Shown here in pieces: positions 1 to 6,323 of a stretch of 8,718 nt of DNA. How positions within the stretch are numbered: position 1 is the first letter of the stretch; every line of letters begins with the position of its first letter. The notes beneath the pieces are model-generated. The model was not told where the DNA came from and did not search any database. It saw nothing but the letters and a program-made list of their open reading frames with translations. The DNA lies in the NCBI GenBank assembly GCA_002291495.1, contig DBAE01000007.1, positions 2,245 to 10,962 on the forward strand. Direction: 5' to 3'. Both the position numbers and the translations under genes were made by a program. Origin of the DNA: Bacteriovoracaceae bacterium UBA1018 (GTDB lineage Bacteria > Bdellovibrionota > UBA1018).

Positions 1-1
1 C

Positions 2-1045
2 TTTCATGAGTCACTCAATTTTATCAGAAAGTACTTTCTCCAACCTGAAAACCCAGACGGTCTTAGGCTAGAAGTGCCGCGAAAGATCCTAGAGCTGAGT
101 CATGCGCGTGATCTCTTTTTGATGAGCAGCATGAGTTACGTGGGTCAGACTGAAGATACCCATGGCAGGCTTTTGCGAGATTGGGCGTGCAGCATTTTAA
201 AAGTGATGCATACGATTGCACACGTCGACCAAGATCTTCGGACGAGTTATTTTGGCGATATCCAAAAACAGATCTTTGATCGATTTTATAAACATGTTCA
301 CCGCGACGAAGACGGTAACCTCTATTTAGGTGAGCGCTCAGATGACATTCATCGCGTCGACTTGGTTGCCTTTGAGACGAAGCCTAAAAAATCTCGCGAC
401 TCCACATTGCTTAAGCTTTTGCATAAGCCAGAAAACGTGGCCGAAGATATCTTTGACCGAGTTGGAATCCGCTTTGTTACGCACACGCCGCTTGGCGCCC
501 TTCAGGTCGTGAAATTTTTAAAAGACCAGATGGTCGTGATGCCGCCTAATATTAAGCCGAGCCGATCCCGCAATACGCTGATTGACCTGGAAGACTTTAA
601 GGCGCGTTTAGCGACGCAGCTCAGAAGATTTGATCAAGGTGAGATTGAGGCTGGAGAACTGGGTAAGGAGCTTGAGCAAGCTGCACTTCCGCGTGCTGCA
701 AATGGTGATAATCCTCATACGAGTGAGCATTACCGCGCGATCCAGTTTACGTGCCGTCAGTTGATCAAACTTCAAAATCCGCTTTATGCAGATCTGAGAG
801 AGCTGAAGTCGCAAGCCAAGCTGAAAAACTTAGCAGACGAGACGGCTCGAGTGCTCGATCGGATTGATCTTAAGTATGTTCAGAAAGAGGTTAGGTTTTT
901 CTATCCCTACGAAGTTCAGATTGTGGACCAAAAGAGCTTTGAAGAAAATGAGCGAGGTCGAAGTGCGCATAGTGAATATAAGCGGGCACAAATTCAGACT
1001 GCTCTACGTCGCGTGATGGGAAATCTAGCGGATGCTTCTCGATAG
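2..1045 (+). CDS. RelA/SpoT-like nucleotidyltransferase-fold protein, 5' partial
   Basis: The frame is open from base 2 to the TAG at 1043-1045. The first in-frame start codon, GTG at 74, looks like an internal valine: the 24 codons before it read as ordinary protein (LNFIRKYFLQPENPDGLRLE), so the true start lies upstream of the window. Counting from the GTG as residue 1, a basic stretch (KPKKSRDSTLLKLL, 103-116) leads into DIFDRVGIR (D128, R133), like the synthetase D-x-x-G-x-R strand. HYRAIQF (219-225) sits where synthetases have the GYxSLH G-loop, with Tyr220 kept and the His replaced by Gln. YEVQIV (E280), followed by SAHSEYK (297-303), matches the catalytic EVQIRT...AHxxYK block. Both acidic residues expected for pyrophosphate transfer are therefore present. 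There is no HD hydrolase, TGS or ACT domain. This suggests a small stand-alone synthetase or a related nucleotidyltransferase, probably cytosolic. It overlaps the next gene by 14 bp. I recall similar uncharacterised proteins in Bdellovibrio and myxobacteria, but cannot confirm this. Confidence 0.8.
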   Translation, partial: FHESLNFIRKYFLQPENPDGLRLEVPRKILELSHARDLFLMSSMSYVGQTEDTHGRLLRDWACSILKVMHTIAHVDQDLRTSYFGDIQKQIFDRFYKHVHRDEDGNLYLGERSDDIHRVDLVAFETKPKKSRDSTLLKLLHKPENVAEDIFDRVGIRFVTHTPLGALQVVKFLKDQMVVMPPNIKPSRSRNTLIDLEDFKARLATQLRRFDQGEIEAGELGKELEQAALPRAANGDNPHTSEHYRAIQFTCRQLIKLQNPLYADLRELKSQAKLKNLADETARVLDRIDLKYVQKEVRFFYPYEVQIVDQKSFEENERGRSAHSEYKRAQIQTALRRVMGNLADASR

Positions 1046-2273
1046 CGACATCGCGCTCCTCGGTACGGGCGTGGCCTCATTGGTTGCTGCAAACGTCTTT
1101 CTTACAGAAGGGAAAAAAGTTCTCCTTCTCAATCCTGATTCTGATTTTTTTGAAGAAGACTCAGAGCTCCCTCTCGATCCATTTTGGCCGCTCAATGCTC
1201 AAGTGCTCTCTCCTGATCGCATCAGTGAAAGTTTACCTGAAAATGCGATCTCAGAGCTCAGTCCCTGCTTTCCGGGAGCACTTCAACTCTGGCCCGAGTC
1301 TCAACAACAAAAGGTCAAAGACTTTCATGATCCTTCAGCGCCCCATGTGCGAAGTCGTTCGCGCCTTTGGATCGAGTCTCCTGATTATGTCTCTCGCTCG
1401 GAGCGCAGAAAAGATTGGGAACTGATCGAGGATATGTATGTCAGAGCCTCGGACGCCGGCCTTAATCCTTTGAGCTTAGACGGGATCTCAGCATGGAAAA
1501 GATTTCCTGGTTTCTCTTCTGGTAAAACTGAATTTCGTGGAGCAGATCAAAAGGGGATATTGCTTCCTAAGATCTGTGATGTCGATGTTTCGCGGTATCG
1601 CAATGGACTGAGAGAATTTATCCGCGAAAGAGTGTCACCAGAACTTGTGATTACTTCAGCCTCACAAATTGAGCTCATCCCAGAGGGCGTGCGCTTTCGA
1701 TCAGGTGGTGCGCTCAAGACAGCTCGCCTGCGTGAAGGCATGATGGTGTTTTGGACTCCGAGACTCACGCACTGGATTTTGACCCAAATCAAGAAACAAG
1801 AATCAACACCCGTCATGCCTGAAGGTATTCGAATCTGGGAAGAGTGGTCGCTCGTCTCAAGAGAGCAAATTGATCCCAGCATCGTGGGAGTATTTGAAAA
1901 CATGACTGTGTGGTCGCCAGCTGAGGGAGTACCTAAAGCAGAAAATACCCGCGGAATTAATCTCTCAGTACTCCGTGCCGGGCGACGTGTCTCGCTCGAT
2001 GCCTATCGAACCGAGGCTCTCAGCTGGGCATCGGGTGATTCGTTTCGAGGTCTTTCGCGGTTGACTCATGATTTCTTAAAATGGGAAAACTACACTGTGC
2101 GAGCCATGAAACCGCGTTCGATCCTAGAGTGGGATGAGTCTAAATTTTCTGGGGATATTCCACAGTTTTCATTGAAAAAAGGAAACGACGACGTTCGTGT
2201 GATTTGTTCGGGCGGCGGGCCGCTTGTTAATGTCGTTAAGACGGCCCGAAAAGCATGTGAGCAGTATCTATGA
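1032..2273 (+). CDS. Putative FAD-dependent oxidoreductase (DAO-like)
   Basis: The 413-residue protein starts at ATG 1032 inside the end of the preceding gene, with a GGGA purine run about ten bases upstream as a plausible ribosome binding site. The N-terminus is a Rossmann dinucleotide-binding unit: strand IALL, then G11-T-G13-V-A-S16, a helix, then VLLLNP. The acidic residue that normally ends the second strand and binds the ribose is Asn34 here. The central part (about 150-240) has the alternating strands of a substrate domain, and the C-terminus (VICSGGGPLVNVV, about 390-402) resembles the glycine-rich second FAD contact of DAO-type enzymes. No signal peptide or membrane segment is visible, so it should be cytoplasmic. 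Its stop overlaps the start of the next gene as ATGA. Pairing with a large Fe-S flavoprotein resembles the beta subunits of sarcosine/opine oxidases and HcnC. Homology is weak: it could be a degenerate, non-catalytic partner. Its substrate cannot be read from the sequence. Confidence 0.7.
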   Translation: MLLDSDIALLGTGVASLVAANVFLTEGKKVLLLNPDSDFFEEDSELPLDPFWPLNAQVLSPDRISESLPENAISELSPCFPGALQLWPESQQQKVKDFHDPSAPHVRSRSRLWIESPDYVSRSERRKDWELIEDMYVRASDAGLNPLSLDGISAWKRFPGFSSGKTEFRGADQKGILLPKICDVDVSRYRNGLREFIRERVSPELVITSASQIELIPEGVRFRSGGALKTARLREGMMVFWTPRLTHWILTQIKKQESTPVMPEGIRIWEEWSLVSREQIDPSIVGVFENMTVWSPAEGVPKAENTRGINLSVLRAGRRVSLDAYRTEALSWASGDSFRGLSRLTHDFLKWENYTVRAMKPRSILEWDESKFSGDIPQFSLKKGNDDVRVICSGGGPLVNVVKTARKACEQYL

Positions 2274-4207
2274 GCTCAAATGTAAGAGATCTAAGTTTTG
2301 ATGTCGTTCTAGCAGCTGGACCCGGGGTGGATATTTGGCCATCCATTGGCGCGCGAACGCTCTCGACACTTTGCTCGGAGGCTGGTCTCAGCGTCGGCTG
2401 GGTTGGTGGAGATCATCTCAAAGCTCGAGGTGTTGTTCCACTTCCTGGCACGGGGGGGTTAGTCCTTGCTGAAGATCTCCAGCGACGCATGCATCGCATG
2501 CATGCTCGTGCCCTTGTGCGCGTTTCTGCGCCATCGATGCTTCCGGATCCTTTTCCGGGCTGGAACTCAAAAGTAGTCATCCCACTCATGACTGCGCAAA
2601 AGTTGCGACGTGAAGCTGAGATGCCATGGACTGCGCCGATCGCAATCTTAGGCACAGGAAACCGGGCGCTGCGTTTTGGTTCAGTGCTTTTGTCTGAAGG
2701 ATGTTCTGAAGTCGTGTGCATTGAAGCTTTCACTGAGTGGGGAGCAAAACGCTACAGCGGGTGGGAAGTCGAGAAACGCCAATTTGAAATGTTAGGCGGA
2801 CGAATCATCGAAGCAAAGCCTAAGAGCTTGGTGCAGAAATCTGCGCTCGTTTGGGAATTTCGTCTCGAGGATGAATTTGGCGTGCGACTCCTAGAAGTCA
2901 ACAAAGTCATATCGGCAGGGCCATTTCGAGATCTGCCTGGTGTGCGCGAGTATCCCCCGGGATCTGTGCTCTTTGAACTCGAGCAAACTGCGCTCTTATA
3001 TCGTGAAGAAGATGCTGACGGTTGGACACTCGAAGAAGAACGAGCCAAGTGGCTTGCGACAAAAATCATCAAGGCTCTGAAGAGTGATCTAGGATCTAAA
3101 AAAGAAGAAGTTGAGTCGCTCTATAAGCGTGCACGTTCTCGGTTAAAGAAGATCTTTCAACACCGTGAGGAGCCTTTCTTGCCTTCATTTCAGGGTAAGT
3201 GGATTACTCCTTTGGTTGGGCGCGAGATCCGTGCGTTTTCTGGAACTCCTAAAAAGGAGCACCGCGAACGAGTCGTAGCTTCGATCGAGTGTATCGAACA
3301 CATCTCTTGCAATCTCTGTGAAAAGGTTTGTCCTACGTCTGCGATTCACTTTTCTCGTTTTAAGACGGCGAAGGAAACTTTGCCTCCAGTGCTGAACGAG
3401 TCTGCTTGTATCGCTTGTGGTCTGTGCTTAGAGGTTTGTCCAAGCTCTACTCCGATCCTGATGCATGAGAAAGAAGATGTTTCATACTCCAACTTAGTCC
3501 TTTCCTGGAGAGGTAAGGAGCTTTGGGATGTGGGTGAGTTTGTCACTCTTGTGAATCGCCGGGGTGAAAGTTTAGGCTCCGCTCGGATCAGTGCAATCTT
3601 AAAAACTGAAAAAAAGATTCCATTCTTCGGACGCAAATCTCAGCTCTTACAGCTTGAGGTTCCCACACATCTCATCTGGGATGCGCGTGGAGTGAAGCGC
3701 ACTAAACCAAAACCTAAGATTGAAAAAGATGTGGAGCGCCAGTTAATCGAAGTCACCATGAATGGGGACAAACGTTTGGTGCGAGATAAAATCCCACTTA
3801 CGTTGGCCTTTTATGAAACGGGCCAAAACCGCGAAGTGGATGGTTTATTTTGCAAAGACGGAAGCTGCGGCCTTTGCCAAGTCACTGTCGACAGCGTGAA
3901 AAAACTCGCCTGCCAAACGCCCGTTCATCGTGGAATGGCTGTTAAGTTTGATCCTCCTTCAAACACCACAGACGAAGTTGAGCTCTGTCCATGCCTCAAG
4001 GTAAAACTCGACGAAGTGGTGGAGCGCTTTCGCCAAGGACAGCTTCAGTCTGTTGATGCCGTGCTTGCTGCAACTTCGATTGGTGAAGGAAAATGCCATG
4101 GACAAGTTTGCGCTGAACCATTTCGTCGTCTCCTCACTCAAGAGGGACTCGATCTCTCGCAGTGGATTGATTGGCGCTTTCCGTGGACGGATTGGAATAT
4201 TCAGTAA
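2270..4207 (+). CDS. Multidomain iron-sulfur flavoprotein, oxidase alpha-subunit-like
   Basis: The 645-residue protein starts at the ATG of an ATGA overlap, which implies translational coupling to the preceding gene. Residues 10-220 look like the two-Rossmann core of alpha subunits of sarcosine/opine oxidases and HcnB: an N-terminal glycine loop (AAGPGVDIWPSIG) that departs from canonical GxGxxG, RGVVPLPGTGGLVLAEDLQ (53-71), and a second nucleotide loop LGTGNRALRFG (127-137). Residues 255-300 are charged and helical. Two [4Fe-4S] motifs follow: C341-x5-C347-x2-C350-x3-C354-P and C380-x2-C383-x2-C386-x3-C390-P. Residues 405-475 form an unassigned strand-rich linker. A plant-type [2Fe-2S] domain has C528-x4-C533-x2-C536-x11-C548, and a BFD-like [2Fe-2S] domain has C573-x-C575 and C609-x4-C614. 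The tail is tryptophan-rich (W632, W635, W639, W642). Classical alpha subunits carry the plant-type domain at the N-terminus, or it is a separate small subunit; here it is internal. Probable role: electron transfer from the DAO-like partner, in the cytoplasm. Substrate and final acceptor are unknown. Confidence 0.82.
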   Translation: MSSNVRDLSFDVVLAAGPGVDIWPSIGARTLSTLCSEAGLSVGWVGGDHLKARGVVPLPGTGGLVLAEDLQRRMHRMHARALVRVSAPSMLPDPFPGWNSKVVIPLMTAQKLRREAEMPWTAPIAILGTGNRALRFGSVLLSEGCSEVVCIEAFTEWGAKRYSGWEVEKRQFEMLGGRIIEAKPKSLVQKSALVWEFRLEDEFGVRLLEVNKVISAGPFRDLPGVREYPPGSVLFELEQTALLYREEDADGWTLEEERAKWLATKIIKALKSDLGSKKEEVESLYKRARSRLKKIFQHREEPFLPSFQGKWITPLVGREIRAFSGTPKKEHRERVVASIECIEHISCNLCEKVCPTSAIHFSRFKTAKETLPPVLNESACIACGLCLEVCPSSTPILMHEKEDVSYSNLVLSWRGKELWDVGEFVTLVNRRGESLGSARISAILKTEKKIPFFGRKSQLLQLEVPTHLIWDARGVKRTKPKPKIEKDVERQLIEVTMNGDKRLVRDKIPLTLAFYETGQNREVDGLFCKDGSCGLCQVTVDSVKKLACQTPVHRGMAVKFDPPSNTTDEVELCPCLKVKLDEVVERFRQGQLQSVDAVLAATSIGEGKCHGQVCAEPFRRLLTQEGLDLSQWIDWRFPWTDWNIQ

Positions 4208-4208
4208 T

Positions 4209-4227
4209 GGAGGTATGCCGTACCTTC
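4209..4227. terminator. Small hairpin in convergent junction
   Basis: Between the two convergent stop codons (TAA at 4205-4207 and, on the minus strand, TGA at 4246-4244), GGAGGTA (4209-4215) can pair with TACCTTC (4221-4227) around the loop TGCCG, with one G-T wobble. No T-run follows directly in either direction; the nearest on the + strand is TTTTT starting at 4247. It could help terminate transcripts from both sides, but it is not a textbook intrinsic terminator. Confidence 0.3.
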
Positions 4228-4243
4228 GGGTAGCGCATCTGCG

Positions 4244-6052
4244 TCATTTTTGTTCGGCTGATCCGGCTTTCGGACCTTTCGGTGTGAGTGGTTCGGGTAC
4301 GGCCTGCTCGGGTCTATGTCCCAATGGATAGATTGCGCTGTCAGGATCGGTGCGAGGTCGGTTCTGATACAAGAGACCTTCGCTCATTGCAGCGATCTGA
4401 TCTTCGGGGCTAGGATCTGGGCAAATGCCATTTCGTCTATTTTCTTCAAACAAATAGTCTTCGAGTGATCCGACGATTGATTTCTTAGGGTCGGACTCAT
4501 CCGATCCCAAATATTCGAGCTTAAGGCATTTGACGAGAGTCTTTCTCTGCCACTCGTAGGGCAGTGGATGGATCTCTGCATCTTCAGCCATTGGCATCGA
4601 GTACATTTTTTCCATCTTTTCAATTTCGCTCAGTTGCTTTGCGGTTTGCCCATGTTTTTTAGCGAGTCGAGATGCACGCTCCGCTTTACCCATTTCGACC
4701 ACATACTCAGTGAGCTGATCCATAGAGCTGAGGTGGAGGCCTATAAATCCACTTTTCAGAGGATAGTGACTTTGATTTTGGTCGTGGCATGAGCTGCAGT
4801 TCATCGCAGTGGCGATCTGCTTTCGATATTCGATCGGTGAGATTTTGGCTTGTTTAAGTTGATCGGAGTCTGATGCTAAGCACTGTTCGAGTACTTGATC
4901 TCGCCTTTTGAGCGCGGCATCGTCTCCCTTTTTTAAAACTGGCCCAATCCCGGGTCCTTTCACGTCTGAAGGGAATGAAAAAGCGACGTCTACTTTTTTT
5001 GCGGTATAGGGATCAAAGTAGGAATTAAAAGCTTTCAGACGATCGATGTACTTGAGGTCAAAAGTTTCGGCTCTTGGAATGATATTGAGAACTCCAGCCG
5101 CATGACAATTGTTGCAATTTTGAGCTGTATTCATGCCGCTGCCGTCTCCACCATAGGTCCGATCGATATGAGGACGGGTTTCACCTTTTCGCATATTGCG
5201 AAAGAAGTCCTGAAAGACCACGTCTCCTCGCTCTTTTCCCTTTTCATAGGTTTGAGAAATCATGGAGACCTGTGGAGAGGTCTCCGGGATAAATTGCACT
5301 ACTTTATCGGTGCGTTTGCCAAATTGATCTGGCTTGCCCTTAATCAGCATAACAATGCGTGAGAAGACAGGTTCGTCCTTGAGAGTGACCATCGCTGGAA
5401 TCTTTCTCGACTCATACGGAAAGATGACCACTTCTTCGATGTCTTCCTTATTTTCTTTGATTGCTCTTTGAGCGGCCTTTTCGAGAGCTTGGACCACTTG
5501 TTCAGTAGCTTTCTTACCCTGCGGAGTTTTTAGATCTGCGGCTCGGATCTGCTGTTCGAGATTTGTGTTACGCAATTCTTTTTCTAGGAAAAGTGGAAAC
5601 TGCGTAGACTTTATCCTTTGAGATTCTTTTAGCTTCTCTTCAAATTCTGCGTCAGTAACTGAGAGGCCAAAACGTCGGCCTCTCACGTCACCACTTGCTT
5701 CAAGAAAGCCATCTATTTTCTTGAAGCATTCTTTCAAAGTAGAGGTGAGTACAGATTTAGATCCCGGGGGCCTTGGAGCCTGAGTCTCGATCGTTCGACA
5801 TTCTTGCAAGCGGTTGTAAAGCTCGAGAGTGGCTCTGCCACCCGCTTTACTTTTCGCGGCTATCCGAAGTTGCGCAAAAAAAACTCGAACTTGTTCGTAC
5901 CAACCGGTGACCGTCGTAGGACATTGCTGAGCATTGTTATAGTAGGAACCTTGTCCCAACGCAGATGGTGCAAGGGCTACTAGCAGAAATGGAAGTGCGA
6001 TGAGTGCACGATTGCTCACATCTTTATTGTCAGGTGTTTGAGAGACAGCCAC
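4244..6052 (-). CDS. Exported dihaem cytochrome c-type protein
   Basis: The frame is 602 codons from GTG at 6052. A second GTG at 6019 (codon 12) would give a more typical short signal peptide (MSNRALIALPFLLVALAPSA...). Neither has a clear Shine-Dalgarno, so the start is uncertain. The hydrophobic stretch at 16-33 with SALG before Gln34 indicates Sec export to the periplasm. Two haem c motifs are visible: C313-N-N-C316-H and C419-S-S-C422-H, each preceded by Asn. GPGIGPVL (367-374) after the first resembles the GPxL element of class I cytochromes c. After the second, the MPM at 486-488 is a candidate distal ligand. No Met or His lies between residues 318 and 416, so the first haem's distal ligand is unclear. 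Residues 40-300 are mostly charged and helical with Cys44, Cys85 and Cys109, and I do not recognise the fold. The C-terminus (about 565-602) is proline-rich. It may act as an electron carrier or redox enzyme; no specific family is assigned. It converges on the Fe-S operon and diverges from the RHS gene. Confidence 0.85.
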   Translation of the reverse strand: MAVSQTPDNKDVSNRALIALPFLLVALAPSALGQGSYYNNAQQCPTTVTGWYEQVRVFFAQLRIAAKSKAGGRATLELYNRLQECRTIETQAPRPPGSKSVLTSTLKECFKKIDGFLEASGDVRGRRFGLSVTDAEFEEKLKESQRIKSTQFPLFLEKELRNTNLEQQIRAADLKTPQGKKATEQVVQALEKAAQRAIKENKEDIEEVVIFPYESRKIPAMVTLKDEPVFSRIVMLIKGKPDQFGKRTDKVVQFIPETSPQVSMISQTYEKGKERGDVVFQDFFRNMRKGETRPHIDRTYGGDGSGMNTAQNCNNCHAAGVLNIIPRAETFDLKYIDRLKAFNSYFDPYTAKKVDVAFSFPSDVKGPGIGPVLKKGDDAALKRRDQVLEQCLASDSDQLKQAKISPIEYRKQIATAMNCSSCHDQNQSHYPLKSGFIGLHLSSMDQLTEYVVEMGKAERASRLAKKHGQTAKQLSEIEKMEKMYSMPMAEDAEIHPLPYEWQRKTLVKCLKLEYLGSDESDPKKSIVGSLEDYLFEENRRNGICPDPSPEDQIAAMSEGLLYQNRPRTDPDSAIYPLGHRPEQAVPEPLTPKGPKAGSAEQK

Positions 6053-6139
6053 AAATGGTACTTTTTTGACGAGAATAGTGGGAAATCATTTCTGGCTTTC
6101 ATCGAACAAACAATCTCTTAACAAAAAAGTATTTCCAAA

Positions 6140-6189
6140 AATGAGAATAGTTATAAATAATATTCAATACGGAATGAATAATTCTCATT
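6140..6189. promoter_or_regulatory. AT-rich operator-like region with nested inverted repeats
   Basis: This lies in the 271-bp gap between the divergent cytochrome and RHS genes. AATGAGAAT (6140-6148) is repeated as its exact complement ATTCTCATT (6181-6189), 32 bp away. Each arm also belongs to a local imperfect palindrome: 6145-6165 (GAATA...TATTC ends) and 6173-6189 (AATGA...TCATT ends, centre 6181). The segment 6142-6156 matches the 7-1-7 Fur-type consensus TGATAAT-N-ATTATCA at 11 of 14 positions, but AT-rich DNA makes such matches easy. Overlapping -10-like hexamers lie at 6152-6157 (TATAAA, + strand) and 6150-6155 (TATAAC, minus strand), both without convincing -35 boxes. This is the best candidate for a shared divergent control region. 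Confidence 0.35.
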
Positions 6190-6230
6190 GATAAACACCA
6201 CGCTTTGCCGCGCAAATGAGTGCTTTTCTG

Positions 6231-6284
6231 GACTCAACTGAGAGAACTTGAAGTTTGTTCCAAGCTTTAAAAGGTAGTTGAGTC
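6231..6284 (+). promoter_or_regulatory. Inverted repeat in the probable RHS leader
   Basis: GACTCAACT (6231-6239) and AGTTGAGTC (6276-6284) are perfect 9-bp complements 36 bp apart, ending 39 bases before the RHS start codon. Inside lies the 11-bp palindrome AACTTGAAGTT (6245-6255). If transcribed, the region could form a stem closing an internal hairpin upstream of the ribosome binding site; if not, it could be a protein-binding site. A smaller perfect hairpin (TTTGC-CGC-GCAAA) lies just upstream at 6204-6216. No known riboswitch class is recognised. Confidence 0.3.
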
Positions 6285-6323
6285 AGTCACCAAAAATCTT
6301 TTTAAGAGAGTAGAGAACCTTCG

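Noticed and set aside
1547..1903. Minus-strand open frame of 118 codons
   Set aside because: Antisense shadow of the DAO-like gene, with low-complexity Ser/Arg-rich translation.
2341..2520. Short palindromic runs such as GCATGCATCGCATGCATGC
   Set aside because: They lie in coding sequence for RRMHRMHAR and are explained by the repeated Arg-Met-His codons.
4234..4250. CGCA-TC-TGCG followed by TCATTTTT as an intrinsic terminator
   Set aside because: The loop would be only two bases and the stem four pairs, too weak to call, although its position after the operon is suitable.
4053..4331. Plus-strand open frame spanning the convergent junction
   Set aside because: It overlaps the BFD domain of the Fe-S protein in another frame and then the antisense of the cytochrome gene; nothing supports it as a gene.
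6066..6071. TTGACG as a -35 box for the RHS gene
   Set aside because: It matches five of six consensus bases, but no -10-like hexamer follows at 16-18 bp, and it sits 250 bases from the start codon next to the cytochrome gene.
6188..6193. TTGATA as a -35 box on the + strand
   Set aside because: The hexamers at 17-18 bp downstream (CGCAAA, GCAAAT) are poor -10 elements.
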